From Pseudomonas taiwanensis (GTDB lineage: Bacteria > Pseudomonadota > Gammaproteobacteria > Pseudomonadales > Pseudomonadaceae): DNA of 64,000 nucleotides. The position numbers and the translations under genes were made by a program. Location: NCBI RefSeq assembly GCF_013393345.1, contig NZ_QJRF01000029.1, positions 46,047 through 110,046 on the forward strand, read 5' to 3'. This document shows, piece after piece, positions 34,249 through 46,498 of the stretch (position 1 is its first letter; every line of letters begins with the position of its first letter). The notes beneath the pieces are model-generated. The model was not told the origin of the DNA and made no database searches. It was given only the letters and a program-made list of their open reading frames with translations.

Positions 34249-35922
34249 ATGCTGGTACACCTGTCGATCCACAACTACGCCATCGTCGAGCACCTGGATC
34301 TGGAACTCGAGGGTGGGATGTCCGTGATCACCGGCGAAACCGGTGCCGGCAAGTCGATCATGCTCGACGCCCTCGGCCTGACACTGGGTGACCGCGCCGA
34401 CAGTGGCGTGGTGCGCCCCGGCGCCGACAAGGCCGATATCCTCGCCAGTTTCGACATCAACGAAATTCCCGAAGCCCGCGCCTGGCTGGCCGAACGCGAC
34501 CTGGACAACGACGGTCCCTGCATACTGCGGCGTGTCATCACCGCCGAAGGCCGCTCCCGCGCCTACATCAATGGCAGCCCCTGCCCCCAGGGCGACCTCA
34601 AGACCCTCGGCGAACTGCTGATCGACATCCACAGCCAGCACGAACACCAATCCCTGCTCAAGGCGGACACCCATCGCCGCCTGCTGGATGAATTCGCAGG
34701 CGCCAGCGACCTGGCCCGCCAGGTGCAACTGGCAGCCCAGCGCTGGCGGCAGACCCGCCAGGAACTCGAACGCCTATCCCGCGCCGGCGACGAGCAGCGG
34801 GCGCGCCACCAACTGCTCAGCTACCAGTTGGACGAGCTGGAAAACCTCGCACTTGGCGAGAATGAACTGGAACAACTGGAGCAAGAGCACAAGAACCTCA
34901 CCAATGCCGAGAGCCTGTTGGCCGCCTGCCGCCAGGTCATCGAAATGTGCAGCGACAGCGATGCCGGCAACGTGCTCAGCGCCTTGACCGCCAGCCTCAA
35001 CCGCCTCACGGCGTTTCATGCCCAACCGGGTGCCCTGGCGGAGTCAGTCAACCTGCTGTCCAGCGCGCAGATCCAGGTCGAGGAAGCCATGGGCGAGCTG
35101 AACCGCTTCCTCGATCATTTCGACGCCGACCCCGAACGCCAGCAAGCCCTGGAAGAACGCCTCGACTCCATTTACACCCTTGCGCGCAAACACCGCGTCC
35201 AACCAAGCGACCTGGCCGAACTCCAGCAGCGCTTGCTGGATGAACTGGAAGCCCTCAACGCCGACGACGAAGCCGCCGAGCGACTGGCCGAGGAACTGGC
35301 AGCCTATGAACGTCACTATCAGGAGAAAGCCGCGGAACTGAGCCGGCTGCGCGGCGATGCAGCCGGAAACCTGGCTGGCGCCGTGGAAATCGAAATGCAG
35401 CGCCTGGGCATGCCCGGCGGGCGCTTCAGTATCCAGCTACATGCCAGCCAACAGGACGAGCCGCAGCACTACGGACTGGAGCAGGTGGAATTCCTGGTGA
35501 GTGCCAACCCCGGACAGCCCCTGAAAGCACTGGCGAAGGTGGCCTCAGGCGGCGAGCTGTCGCGCATCAGCCTGGCGATCCAGGTGATCACCGCGCAGAC
35601 ATCCCGCGTACCCACACTGGTCTTCGACGAAGTGGACGTGGGCATTGGCGGCCCCACCGCCGAAGTGGTTGGGCAATTGCTGCGGCGCCTCGGCGAGCGC
35701 GGCCAGGTCCTCACCGTCACTCACTTGCCCCAGGTTGCCGCGCAAGGCCATCACCACCTGTTCGTGCACAAGGTGCGCGGCACCCAGGAAACTCGCACCG
35801 CGGTGGCGAAGCTGCAGGAAGCGCCACGCATCGAAGAGATTGCCCGCATGCTGGGCGGCCTGGACCTCACCGAGGAGTCCCTGGCCCATGCGCGGAAGAT
35901 GGTGGTCAGCGCCCAGCGCTGA
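34249..35922 (+). CDS. recN: DNA repair protein RecN
   Basis: A 557-residue SMC-like ATPase that acts at DNA double-strand breaks. The start is MLVHLSIHNYAIVEHLDLEL at 34249. Walker A is ITGETGAGKSIM near residue 30; a coiled-coil pair spans about residues 155-360; the ABC signature is ASGGELSRISLA and Walker B is TLVFDEVDVGIGG. It has an SOS box upstream and a bidirectional terminator shared with fur downstream. Confidence 0.98.
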   Translation: MLVHLSIHNYAIVEHLDLELEGGMSVITGETGAGKSIMLDALGLTLGDRADSGVVRPGADKADILASFDINEIPEARAWLAERDLDNDGPCILRRVITAEGRSRAYINGSPCPQGDLKTLGELLIDIHSQHEHQSLLKADTHRRLLDEFAGASDLARQVQLAAQRWRQTRQELERLSRAGDEQRARHQLLSYQLDELENLALGENELEQLEQEHKNLTNAESLLAACRQVIEMCSDSDAGNVLSALTASLNRLTAFHAQPGALAESVNLLSSAQIQVEEAMGELNRFLDHFDADPERQQALEERLDSIYTLARKHRVQPSDLAELQQRLLDELEALNADDEAAERLAEELAAYERHYQEKAAELSRLRGDAAGNLAGAVEIEMQRLGMPGGRFSIQLHASQQDEPQHYGLEQVEFLVSANPGQPLKALAKVASGGELSRISLAIQVITAQTSRVPTLVFDEVDVGIGGPTAEVVGQLLRRLGERGQVLTVTHLPQVAAQGHHHLFVHKVRGTQETRTAVAKLQEAPRIEEIARMLGGLDLTEESLAHARKMVVSAQR

Positions 35923-35936
35923 TCCCTCCCTAAAAC

Positions 35937-35967
35937 GAAAAAGGCGACCTTGTGGTCGCCTTTTCTT
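35937..35967. terminator. Bidirectional terminator between recN and fur
   Basis: AAAAAGGCGACCTTGTGG continues into the complementary GTCGCCTTTTC, giving a stem with A and T tracts on both sides of two convergent genes. Confidence 0.85.
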
Positions 35968-35981
35968 ATTGCGCGAAGCGC

Positions 35982-36386
35982 TTACTTCTTCTTGCGGATA
36001 TACAGCACCAGATTGTGGTCAACCAACTCGTAACCACGCTCTTTGACGATTTCCTTCTGGCGCTTCTCGATTTCCGGATCGAAGAACTCGATCACTTCGC
36101 CGGAATCGACGCACACCATGTGGTCGTGGTGACCGCTATCGGCCAACTCGAACACTGCATGACCGCCGTCGAAGTTGTGACGAACCACCAGGCCCGCCGC
36201 TTCGAACTGGGTCAGAACGCGATAGACAGTGGCCAGACCGACATCTTCGCCGGCATCCATCAGGGCCTTGTAAACGTCCTCAGCGCTCATATGGCGTTGC
36301 TCGGTGGAGTCGAGCATCTGGAGGATCTTGACCCGAGGCAAGGTCACCTTCAGGCCAGCTTTACGCAGTTCGTTGTTTTCAACCAT
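35982..36386 (-). CDS. fur: Ferric uptake regulator Fur
   Basis: A 134-residue iron-responsive repressor. The winged-helix DNA-binding domain is at residues 1-85 (LRKAGLKVTLPRVKILQML, DVGLATVYRVLTQFEAAGLV). The metal site is in GHHDHMVCVDSGEVIEFF. Only one cysteine is present, as in other pseudomonad Fur proteins. It is divergent from bamE; the shared 99-nt gap must hold both promoters, the same arrangement as fur-omlA in P. aeruginosa. Confidence 0.98.
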   Translation of the reverse strand: MVENNELRKAGLKVTLPRVKILQMLDSTEQRHMSAEDVYKALMDAGEDVGLATVYRVLTQFEAAGLVVRHNFDGGHAVFELADSGHHDHMVCVDSGEVIEFFDPEIEKRQKEIVKERGYELVDHNLVLYIRKKK

Positions 36387-36485
36387 GGTCGGTTTTCTCG
36401 AGGAATGCGGCTTTCGCAGCTTCCCTTAATGCAGGTATGATCGGGACTTTTCGTGCCCAGCCAAGATAGTGGAAGTCTCCCACCG

Positions 36486-37019
36486 ATGCAAAACACCAAG
36501 CTCCTGCTGACCAGCCTTTCATTCGCAGGCTTGCTCGCACTCGCCGGTTGTTCGTTTCCCGGTGTCTACAAGATCGACATCCAGCAGGGCAACGTCGTAA
36601 CGCAGGACATGATAGACCAGTTGAAGCCCGGAATGACCCGGCGTCAAGTGCGGTTTATCATGGGCAACCCGCTTATCACCGACACTTTCCACGCCAAGCG
36701 CTGGGATTACCTCTACAGCATCCAGCCCGGCGGCGGCCAGCGCCTCCAGGAACGTGTCAGCTTGATGTTCGACAACAACGATCAACTGATTGGCCTGGCG
36801 GGTGACTTCATGCCCGGCGTGAGCCGTGACGAAGCGATCCTCGGCGGCGAAAGCACCACCACGACCACCGAAGCCAAGCCGGAACAGCCGCAAGAGCAGC
36901 AAAAGCCCGAAGAGCCGGCAGCACCGGGTTCCCTGCTGGAGAAAATCCAGAAGGAAGTGGACAGCGCCGAACCCGTCCCGGTACCGATTCCGGAACCGCT
37001 GGAAACTTCGCCGCAATAA
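36486..37019 (+). CDS. bamE: Outer membrane assembly lipoprotein BamE (OmlA)
   Basis: A 177-residue lipoprotein of the BAM complex. The start is [22 protein letters not shown] at 36486 (given here with the lipobox LALAG-C at its end), so Cys22 would be lipidated. The SmpA/OmlA domain spans residues 30-115: [40 protein letters not shown]. The C-terminal tail is rich in Pro, Glu and Gln and is longer than in E. coli BamE. Confidence 0.96.
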   Translation: MQNTKLLLTSLSFAGLLALAGCSFPGVYKIDIQQGNVVTQDMIDQLKPGMTRRQVRFIMGNPLITDTFHAKRWDYLYSIQPGGGQRLQERVSLMFDNNDQLIGLAGDFMPGVSRDEAILGGESTTTTTEAKPEQPQEQQKPEEPAAPGSLLEKIQKEVDSAEPVPVPIPEPLETSPQ

Positions 37020-37030
37020 CACGCGGCAAC

Positions 37031-37060
37031 AAAAAAGCCCGGGCTGGTCCCGGGCTTTTT
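37031..37060 (+). terminator. Intrinsic terminator of bamE
   Basis: AAAAAGCCCGGGCTGGTC pairs with the following CCCGGGCTTTTT. It lies 12 nt after the stop codon and is bidirectional with the convergent rnfH. Confidence 0.8.
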
Positions 37061-37072
37061 CATGGCTGGAAT

Positions 37073-37393
37073 TCAGGTGTCCCGTTCGCCGGCCCGCACC
37101 TGGGCAGCCTTGGCCGCACGTTGCTTGCGCACTTCCTTGGGATCGGCAATCAGGGGTCGATAGAGCTCCACCCGATCACCCTCTTCCAGCAGTCGCGATT
37201 CCGGGTCCGACAGCGCCTTGCCGAAGATGCCAAGCGGGCAGTTGGCCAGGTCCAGGCCCGAGAAGTGCTCCGCCATCCCCGAACGCAGCACCGCCTGCCG
37301 GGCACTGATGCCCGCAGGGACCTCAAGACGCAGCAACTGCTGGCGGCCCGCCAGGGCGTAGACCACCTCGATGCGGATCACACCCTCAGCCAT
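37073..37393 (-). CDS. rnfH: RnfH-family (UPF0125) ubiquitin-like protein
   Basis: A 106-residue member of the RnfH/YfjF family with a beta-grasp fold. The start is [20 protein letters not shown] at 37393, overlapping the preceding ratA stop by 8 nt. Conserved parts are CPLGIFGKAL and GDRVELYRPLIADPKEVRKQ. It forms the usual pair with ratA next to smpB. The molecular role is unclear. Confidence 0.93.
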   Translation of the reverse strand: MAEGVIRIEVVYALAGRQQLLRLEVPAGISARQAVLRSGMAEHFSGLDLANCPLGIFGKALSDPESRLLEEGDRVELYRPLIADPKEVRKQRAAKAAQVRAGERDT

Positions 37394-37820
37394 AAATCTG
37401 CTTCGCGCGCTGGCAGAAGGCATCCACCATGGTGTTCGCGGCCTGAGTGAACAACGGCCCCAGGGTGGCCTTGATGATGGGACCCGCGTAATCGAATCGC
37501 AGATCCAGGCTGATCTTGCAGGCCTTGTCGCCCAGCGCCTTGAAATGCCACACGCCGTGCAATTGGCTGAAGGGGCCTTCCTCCAGGTTCATCTCGATCG
37601 TACTGCCGCCATCCAGTGTGTTGCGGGTCACGAAGCGCTGGCTGAGGCTGCCCTTGGCGACTTCGAGGCTCGCGAGCATGTGGCTCTCGCTCTCCTCCAT
37701 CACAGTGGCGGCCGAGCACCAAGGCAGGAATTCCGGGTAACGCGCCACATCGTTGACCAGGTCGTAGAGCGCCTGCGCAGGGAACGGCAACAGGGCGGAG
37801 CGCTGGATATGGGTGGTCAT
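37386..37820 (-). CDS. ratA: RatA-family START/SRPBCC protein (coenzyme Q-binding type)
   Basis: A 144-residue protein of the COQ10/RatA family. The start is [20 protein letters not shown] at 37820. The SRPBCC fold is indicated by [17 protein letters not shown] and [17 protein letters not shown]. coli RatA was described as blocking 70S association, while eukaryotic relatives bind ubiquinone; the sequence does not tell which applies. It is divergent from smpB and coupled to rnfH. Confidence 0.92.
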   Translation of the reverse strand: MTTHIQRSALLPFPAQALYDLVNDVARYPEFLPWCSAATVMEESESHMLASLEVAKGSLSQRFVTRNTLDGGSTIEMNLEEGPFSQLHGVWHFKALGDKACKISLDLRFDYAGPIIKATLGPLFTQAANTMVDAFCQRAKQIYG

Positions 37821-37974
37821 CTTGGCCTCGAACGGGGTTCCAGGCCGCACCGCATATAAATGCGCCGGGCCGGACTGGTCAAAAAAAGTGCCGCATTGTC
37901 GGGGATTCACCAGCATCGCTCAAGCCTACGCCGCCGTAGCCGCGCCGTCTGCGACTCCCTATAATGCGCCGCCT

Positions 37975-38454
37975 ATGGCCAAGCAAAAGAAACATCCGGA
38001 AGGCACCATCGCCCTCAACAAGAAGGCGCTGCACGACTATTCCATCGAACAGAAATTCGAAGCCGGGCTGGCTCTCGCCGGCTGGGAAGTGAAAAGTCTG
38101 CGCGCCGGAAAGGCACAGCTGGTGGACAGCTATGTGCTGCTGAAGGACGGCGAAGCCTGGCTGCTCGGCAGCCACATCACCCCACTGAAGACGGCGAGCA
38201 CCCACGTGATTGCCGACCCGGTGCGCACCCGCAAACTGCTGCTGCACAAGCGCGAGCTGGGCAAGCTGTTCGGCGCAGTCCAGCAGAAGGGCTACGCATG
38301 CGTGGCGCTATCGATCTACTGGAAAAAGCACCTGATCAAGTGCGAGATCGCCCTGGCCAAGGGCAAGAAGGAGTTCGACAAGCGCGCCACGGAGAAGGAA
38401 CGCGACTCCGACCGCGAGATCGCGCGAGCCATGCGCACCAAGGGCAAGGAATAA
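37975..38454 (+). CDS. smpB: SsrA-binding protein SmpB
   Basis: A 159-residue partner of tmRNA in trans-translation. The start is [20 protein letters not shown] at 37975. Core blocks are [40 protein letters not shown] and [17 protein letters not shown], with the basic C-terminal tail [19 protein letters not shown]. Its RNA partner ssrA is about 11.6 kb downstream in this window. Confidence 0.98.
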   Translation: MAKQKKHPEGTIALNKKALHDYSIEQKFEAGLALAGWEVKSLRAGKAQLVDSYVLLKDGEAWLLGSHITPLKTASTHVIADPVRTRKLLLHKRELGKLFGAVQQKGYACVALSIYWKKHLIKCEIALAKGKKEFDKRATEKERDSDREIARAMRTKGKE

Positions 38455-38465
38455 GCCCTACCCAG

Positions 38466-38495
38466 AAAAACGCCGGGCAATGCCCGGCGTTTTTG
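38466..38495. terminator. Terminator of smpB
   Basis: AAAAACGCCGGGCAATGCCC followed by GGCGTTTTT; a strong bidirectional hairpin 11 nt after the smpB stop. Confidence 0.85.
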
Positions 38496-38535
38496 ATGGC
38501 TGTGTCCGCATTAAGTGTTGCAAGTGGCTGCATTG

Positions 38536-38597
38536 CCCGTAGGAGCTGGCTTGCCAGCGAATGGCCCCGTTTCGCTAGCAAGCTAGCTCCTACAAGG
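38536..38597. repeat. REP-type extragenic palindrome
   Basis: GTAGGAGCTGGCTTGCCAGC and its inverted partner GCTAGCAAGCTAGCTCCTAC flank a short spacer. This is the common Pseudomonas REP family, here in the convergent gap between smpB and lldR. A related pair is at 45545-45606. Confidence 0.8.
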
Positions 38598-38658
38598 CCC
38601 CTGGACCGATGGCCGATCTCTGGCAACAGCTAACGCAGACATAGCCTTTTTGATTGCC

Positions 38659-39426
38659 TCAGATTCCCTGGCGCCGCTGCGATCGCGCCAACCGGTGCGC
38701 CTCCAGCTGACCTTCCTCCAGTACCTCCTGCACGTACTGGATGTGCTGGTGGGAAATCTCCCGTGCCTCCTCCGCACGCCGCTCGATGATCGCCTCGTAG
38801 AGGGCACGGTGCTGCCTGGTCAGCATCTCGCGGGTCTCGCCGCGTTGCAGGTACATCCCACCGATATTGGTCACCACGTTGTGCTTGAGCAGGTCGAACA
38901 GGCCACGAATGGTGTGCAGCAGCACCGCGTTATGGCTCGCCTCGGCGATCGCCAGATGGAAGCGCGCGTCCGCCGCGCCCTCCTCCGCTCGACTGGCCTT
39001 GCTGTCCGACGCGTAGCAGGCCTGCAAGTTCTCGTAGGCCTCGGCCAGGCGCTCGTGATCCACCTCGGTCGCCCGCTGCGCCGCGTAGTACGCACATGAA
39101 CCTTCCAGGGTGTGGCGGAACTCCAGCAGATCGCGCTGGGCCTCGGGATTGCTCTCCAGCAGCTGCAGCAGAGGATCACTGAAGGTCGACCCCAATTCGG
39201 CCGCGACATAGTTGCCGCCGCCCTGCCGACTGACCAGCAGCCCCCTCGCCACCAGCTTCTGGATCGCCTCACGCAATGAGGGGCGCGACACGCCGAATTG
39301 CTCGGCCAACGCACGTTCGGCAGGCAGCCGCTCACCGGCCTTCAAGGTGCCCTCGAGGATCATCGCCTCGAGCTGACTGACGATATCGTCCGACAAGCGG
39401 CGCTGACGTATCTGACCGAATCCCAT
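38659..39426 (-). CDS. lldR: FadR-type GntR regulator of lactate use, LldR
   Basis: A 255-residue repressor starting at MGFGQIRQRRLSDDIVSQLE (39426). The GntR winged helix is at residues 8-75 (AERALAEQFGVSRPSLREAI) and the all-helical FCD ligand-binding domain follows (LEFRHTLEGSCAYYAAQRAT, FHLAIAEASHNAVLL). In Pseudomonas LldR represses lldPDE and lactate relieves this. It is divergent from lldP across a 324-nt gap containing a palindromic operator. Confidence 0.93.
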   Translation of the reverse strand: MGFGQIRQRRLSDDIVSQLEAMILEGTLKAGERLPAERALAEQFGVSRPSLREAIQKLVARGLLVSRQGGGNYVAAELGSTFSDPLLQLLESNPEAQRDLLEFRHTLEGSCAYYAAQRATEVDHERLAEAYENLQACYASDSKASRAEEGAADARFHLAIAEASHNAVLLHTIRGLFDLLKHNVVTNIGGMYLQRGETREMLTRQHRALYEAIIERRAEEAREISHQHIQYVQEVLEEGQLEAHRLARSQRRQGI

Positions 39427-39617
39427 TGCTCTACCCAACCTTTCACGCCACCTCGGGCGACCTTCAAACACAGCGCCTGCGGGGCGCGACGCGGCAGCCT
39501 AACCAGCCCGCCAGCCACGCACAAGAAGCGCACCTTCCATCTGCCGCTCGACCAAAGTCGCAACGCGGCAAATTGACACAAGGATAGTCCGGCTTTTACT
39601 CTGAGTCGTCGCTCTTG

Positions 39618-39638
39618 TAAATTGGTATTACCAATTTA
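39618..39638. promoter_or_regulatory. LldR-type operator in the lldR-lldP gap
   Basis: AAATTGGTATTACCAATTT with flanking T and A is a perfect palindrome (10-bp arms, 1-bp centre). Its TGGT-N3-ACCA core is the FadR/LldR recognition pattern. It lies 113 nt before lldP and about 190 nt upstream of the lldR start; the rest of the 324-nt gap shows no gene. Confidence 0.8.
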
Positions 39639-39750
39639 GGCGATACGCAGCGCCGACTCGGTCTTCGCCTGCCGCCGCGCCACGAGCGCAACGGTTTTCG
39701 CCCGATCCGGCAAACAGGCACTCCAAAAACAATTAGGGAGCCACCCCACG

Positions 39751-41436
39751 ATGCAAACCTGGCAGCAGATCTATACCCCCCTTGGCAGCCTCGGGCTGTC
39801 GGCGCTCGTCGCACTGATTCCGATCATCTTCTTCTTCCTGGCCCTCGCGGTGTTCCGCATGAAGGGCTACATCGCCGGCACCATCACCCTGGCGCTGTCC
39901 CTGGCGGTGGCGATCTTCGCCTTCCAGATGCCGGTGGACATGGCGTTCGCCGCGGCCGGCTACGGCTTCGCGTACGGACTCTGGCCCATCGCCTGGATCA
40001 TCGTCGCGGCGGTGTTCCTCTACAAACTCACGGTCAAGAGTGGCCAGTTCGAAGTGATCCGCAGCTCGGTGCTGTCCATCACCGACGACCAGCGCCTGCA
40101 GGTCCTGCTGATCGGCTTCTCGTTCGGCGCCTTCCTCGAGGGTGCGGCCGGATTCGGCGCCCCGGTGGCCATCACCGCCGCCTTGCTGGTGGGCCTCGGC
40201 TTCAACCCGCTGTACGCAGCAGGCCTGTGCCTGATCGCCAACACCGCTCCGGTAGCCTTCGGCGCGCTGGGCATTCCGATCATCGTTGCGGGACAGGTCA
40301 CGGGCATCGACGCCTTCAAGATCGGCGCCATGACCGGCCGCCAACTGCCGCTGCTGTCGATCATCGTGCCCTTCTGGCTGGTCGCCATGATGGACGGCTG
40401 GCGCGGCATCAAGGAAACCTGGCCGGCAGCCCTGGTGGCCGGTGCCAGCTTCGCCGTCACCCAGTACTTCACTTCCAACTTCATCGGCCCGGAACTGCCC
40501 GACATCACCTCTGCCCTGGTGAGCCTGGTATCCCTGACCCTGTTCCTCAAGGTGTGGCATCCCAAGCGCGCTGAAGATCGCGAAGTGGTCGGCGTATCCG
40601 GTGGCGCAGCGATGATGGGTGGCTTCGGCGGCCCGCGCAGCACTTCGCCTTCGCCCTACAGCTTCGGTGAAATCCTCAAGGCCTGGTCGCCCTTCCTGAT
40701 TCTGACCGTACTGGTGACCATCTGGACCCTGAAGCCCTTCAAGGCCATGTTCGCCCCAGGCGGCGCGCTGGAGCAGTTCGTCTTCCTGTTCGCCATTCCG
40801 CACCTGGACCAGTTGGTGATGAAAGGCGCGCCCATCGTGGCCACCGCAACCGCCATTCCGGCCATCTACAAGCTGGACCCGATTTCAGCCACCGGCACCG
40901 CGATCTTCTTCTCCGCGCTGATCTCCATGATCGTCCTGAATATCCATGTCAAAAGTGGTATTACCACTTTGAAGGAGACTTTCGTCGAGCTGAAGTGGCC
41001 GATCCTCTCCATCGGCATGGTGCTGGCCTTCGCCTTCGTCACCAACTTCTCCGGCATGTCCACCACCCTGGCGCTGGTTCTGGCCGGTACCGGCGCGGCC
41101 TTCCCATTCTTCTCGCCGTTCCTTGGCTGGCTGGGCGTGTTCCTGACAGGTTCCGACACCTCGTCCAACGCCCTGTTCGGCTCCCTGCAGGCCACCACCG
41201 CACACCAGATCGGGGTCAACGACACCCTCCTGGTAGCAGCCAACACCAGCGGTGGCGTGACCGGCAAGATGATCTCGCCGCAGTCCATCGCTGTGGCCTG
41301 CGCCGCTACCGGCATGGTTGGCAAGGAATCCGACCTCTTCCGCTTCACCCTGAAGCACAGCCTGATGTTCGCCGCCATGGTCGGCCTGATCACGCTGGCT
41401 CAGGCCTACGTGTTCACCGGCATGCTCGTCCATTGA
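39751..41436 (+). CDS. lldP: L-lactate permease
   Basis: A 561-residue lactate/glycolate permease with about 12-14 TM helices. Family blocks are [40 protein letters not shown] and [19 protein letters not shown]. It imports lactate with protons. It is the first gene of the lldPDE operon. Within the coding sequence at 40952-40970 is a second perfect LldR-like palindrome. A terminator-like hairpin follows the stop. Confidence 0.96.
   Translation: MQTWQQIYTPLGSLGLSALVALIPIIFFFLALAVFRMKGYIAGTITLALSLAVAIFAFQMPVDMAFAAAGYGFAYGLWPIAWIIVAAVFLYKLTVKSGQFEVIRSSVLSITDDQRLQVLLIGFSFGAFLEGAAGFGAPVAITAALLVGLGFNPLYAAGLCLIANTAPVAFGALGIPIIVAGQVTGIDAFKIGAMTGRQLPLLSIIVPFWLVAMMDGWRGIKETWPAALVAGASFAVTQYFTSNFIGPELPDITSALVSLVSLTLFLKVWHPKRAEDREVVGVSGGAAMMGGFGGPRSTSPSPYSFGEILKAWSPFLILTVLVTIWTLKPFKAMFAPGGALEQFVFLFAIPHLDQLVMKGAPIVATATAIPAIYKLDPISATGTAIFFSALISMIVLNIHVKSGITTLKETFVELKWPILSIGMVLAFAFVTNFSGMSTTLALVLAGTGAAFPFFSPFLGWLGVFLTGSDTSSNALFGSLQATTAHQIGVNDTLLVAANTSGGVTGKMISPQSIAVACAATGMVGKESDLFRFTLKHSLMFAAMVGLITLAQAYVFTGMLVH
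40952..40970. promoter_or_regulatory. LldR-like palindrome inside lldP
   Basis: AAAGTGGTATTACCACTTT is a perfect palindrome (9-bp arms, 1-bp centre) with the same core GGTATTACC as the promoter operator. It encodes KSGITTL in lldP, 1.3 kb downstream of the first site. Confidence 0.55.
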
Positions 41437-41444
41437 TCGAGCGC

Positions 41445-41474
41445 CCGGGCTGCCTCGCGCGGCAGCCCGGTTTT
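41445..41474 (+). terminator. Terminator-like hairpin between lldP and lldD
   Basis: CCGGGCTGCC and GGCAGCCCGG form a perfect 10-bp stem with a 6-nt loop, followed by TTTT. It would partly end transcription after lldP. Confidence 0.65.
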
Positions 41475-41510
41475 CACTTACTGCCCTGAAGCCCGCACCG
41501 GACCGACTAC

Positions 41511-42656
41511 ATGATCATCTCCGCCTCCACCGACTACCGTGCCGCCGCCCAGCGCAAGCTCCCGCCCTTCCTGTTCCACTACATCGACGGCGGCGCCTAT
41601 GCCGAGTACACCCTGCGCCGCAACGTCGAAGACCTGGCCAGCATCGCCCTGCGCCAGCGCGTGCTGCGGAACATGTCCGAGCTGAGCCTGGAGACCAAAC
41701 TGTTCGGCGAGACCCTGTCCATGCCGGTGGCGCTGGCCCCGGTAGGCCTGACCGGAATGTACGCGCGCCGCGGCGAGGTACAGGCGGCCAAGGCGGCTGC
41801 GAACAAAGGCATTCCCTTCACCCTCTCCACCGTTTCTGTCTGCCCGATCGAGGAAGTGGCGCCGGCCATCAACCGCCCCATGTGGTTCCAGCTCTATGTG
41901 CTGAAGGACCGCGGCTTCATGAAGAACGCCCTGGAGCGGGCCAAGGCCGCCGGCGTGACGACGCTGGTCTTCACCGTCGACATGCCGGTGCCCGGTGCCC
42001 GCTACCGTGACGCGCACTCCGGCATGAGCGGCCCCAACGCACCGCTGCGTCGCATGCTGCAAGCCATGACCCACCCGTCCTGGGCCTGGGATGTGGGCCT
42101 TCTCGGCAAACCCCATGACCTGGGCAACATCTCCACCTACCGCGGCAATCCCACAGGCCTGGCCGACTACATCGGCTGGCTCGGAGCCAACTTCGATCCG
42201 TCGATTTCCTGGAAGGACCTCGAGTGGATCCGCGACTATTGGGAAGGCCCGATGGTGATCAAGGGCATCCTCGACCCCGAAGACGCGAAGGACGCCGTGA
42301 AGTTCGGTGCCGACGGCATCGTCGTCTCCAACCACGGCGGTCGCCAACTCGACGGCGTTCTCTCCAGCGCCCGCGCCCTGCCAGCCATCGCCGATGCGGT
42401 GAAAGGCGAGCTGAAGATCCTCGCGGATTCCGGCATCCGCACCGGCCTCGACGTCGTGCGCATGCTTGCCATGGGTGCCGACACCGTGATGCTCGGCCGC
42501 GCCTTCGTCTACGCTCTGGCCGCAGCAGGCGGTGCCGGCGTGAGCAACCTGCTGGACCTGATCGAAAAGGAAATGCGCGTGGCCATGGTGCTGACCGGCG
42601 CCAAATCCATCGGCGAGATCAACGCCGATTCGCTGGTACGCGAACTCGGCCGCTGA
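41511..42656 (+). CDS. lldD: FMN-dependent L-lactate dehydrogenase (quinone-linked)
   Basis: A 381-residue enzyme oxidising L-lactate to pyruvate at the membrane. It has the alpha-hydroxy-acid oxidase TIM barrel: start [23 protein letters not shown]-binding [19 protein letters not shown], and the catalytic His with substrate-binding Arg in [10 protein letters not shown], followed by [14 protein letters not shown]. It lies between lldP and lldE, giving use of both lactate isomers from one operon. Confidence 0.97.
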   Translation: MIISASTDYRAAAQRKLPPFLFHYIDGGAYAEYTLRRNVEDLASIALRQRVLRNMSELSLETKLFGETLSMPVALAPVGLTGMYARRGEVQAAKAAANKGIPFTLSTVSVCPIEEVAPAINRPMWFQLYVLKDRGFMKNALERAKAAGVTTLVFTVDMPVPGARYRDAHSGMSGPNAPLRRMLQAMTHPSWAWDVGLLGKPHDLGNISTYRGNPTGLADYIGWLGANFDPSISWKDLEWIRDYWEGPMVIKGILDPEDAKDAVKFGADGIVVSNHGGRQLDGVLSSARALPAIADAVKGELKILADSGIRTGLDVVRMLAMGADTVMLGRAFVYALAAAGGAGVSNLLDLIEKEMRVAMVLTGAKSIGEINADSLVRELGR

Positions 42657-42714
42657 CCGGCCGCCCCACTCCGGCGGGCCGCCCGCGGCCCGCGACAAAT
42701 AGACGGGACACCGC

Positions 42715-45528
<2,814 letters not shown>

Positions 45529-45544
45529 AGAACACCTTCCCCCT

Positions 45545-45606
45545 GTAGGAGCGAGCTTGCTCGCGAAAGATCGAGCTCGGACTTCGCGAGCAAGCTCGCT
45601 CCTACA
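45545..45606. repeat. REP-type inverted pair
   Basis: TGTAGGAGCGAGCTTGCTCG and the inverted CGAGCAAGCTCGCTCCTACA flank an 18-nt spacer, a standard Pseudomonas REP doublet placed just after lldE. The rest of the gap to 45765 shows nothing recognisable. Confidence 0.85.
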
Positions 45607-45765
45607 GCATCCCGCCTAGCCGTAGCCAGCCTTGCCACTGGCGCAAAAAACCTGAACCCCAGCGGAAACAGGGCAGTCCCCCCCCATAAGCCCGGCAAAT
45701 GGCCATGGGCTTATTCGTCTCGGACGCAAAGGCCCCGAGTGCCGAACAATTGAGAGGTGACTCCC

Positions 45766-46044
45766 ATGAAACGCACCGCCCTCTTCATCACCGCCGCCCT
45801 GCTTGCCTCACCCATATTTGCCGCCGACGACCTGTGCGCGGTCAACCTGCAGAAAATCAATGACGCCATGGCTACCAACACCAGCCTCGGCGAGCCACTG
45901 CGCCAGGAAGTCGAAGACCTGCGCATGAAGGCCGAACAGGCCCAACAGAGTGGCGACACCAAGGCCTGCATCAACCACAGCAGCATGGCCCTGCAGCGCC
46001 TGCAGCAACCGGCCACCGATGGCGGTGCCGGCGAATCCAGCTGA
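45766..46044 (+). CDS. Small secreted protein, paralogue A
   Basis: A 92-residue protein. The start at 45766 gives a signal peptide MKRTALFITAALLASPIFA. The mature part is helical and has two cysteines (DDLCAVNLQKINDAM, KACINHSSMALQRLQ). The order of elements matches the next gene (a short Cys-containing head, a helix with Lys-Ile-Asx, then a Gly-Asp-Thr/His turn and a final Leu-rich helix). The function is unknown to me. Confidence 0.75.
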   Translation: MKRTALFITAALLASPIFAADDLCAVNLQKINDAMATNTSLGEPLRQEVEDLRMKAEQAQQSGDTKACINHSSMALQRLQQPATDGGAGESS

Positions 46045-46209
46045 TAGACGTCCAGCCTGTGGAGGGCGGCCGAGCCGCCCCGCAGGTTGTCGAAAAAGGA
46101 AGGCCAAGCGAATGCGGACTCTGCAAATCGGGTCCGCCGCCCAACTTCGAAACACAAGCCGGGGGCTTACCTATACTGCTCAGCGGTTAACCCGAAAAGG
46201 AGGTTCGAC

Positions 46210-46455
46210 ATGCGCCGTCTTGCCGTTTTCCTTGCTGCCGCCCTGCTCAGTGCTCCGCTCCTCGCCTCACACTGTCCTGCGGACATGGCGAAGATCGATC
46301 AAATCCTGAAAAGCGATCCACCCGCCGACCCCGCCGTGCTCGAGCAAGTGAAAAAGCTCCGCGCCGAGGGCGAGGAACTGCATAACTCCGGCGATCATGC
46401 CGAGTCCGAGAAAGTACTGGCTGAAGCGCTGAACCTGCTCCAGTCCAGCGAATAG
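46210..46455 (+). CDS. Small secreted protein, paralogue B
   Basis: An 81-residue protein starting at 46210 behind a strong AGGAGG ribosome site. Residues 1-19 (MRRLAVFLAAALLSAPLLA) are a signal peptide. The mature part HCPADMAKIDQILKSDP, KKLRAEGEELHNSGDHAESE, LAEALNLLQ is helical and parallels the upstream gene, but has one cysteine only. It is probably periplasmic; the function is unknown. Confidence 0.75.
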   Translation: MRRLAVFLAAALLSAPLLASHCPADMAKIDQILKSDPPADPAVLEQVKKLRAEGEELHNSGDHAESEKVLAEALNLLQSSE

Positions 46456-46498
46456 GAAACCACCCGGGATTCGGCGCGAGCCGGATCCCGGGCAGGCT

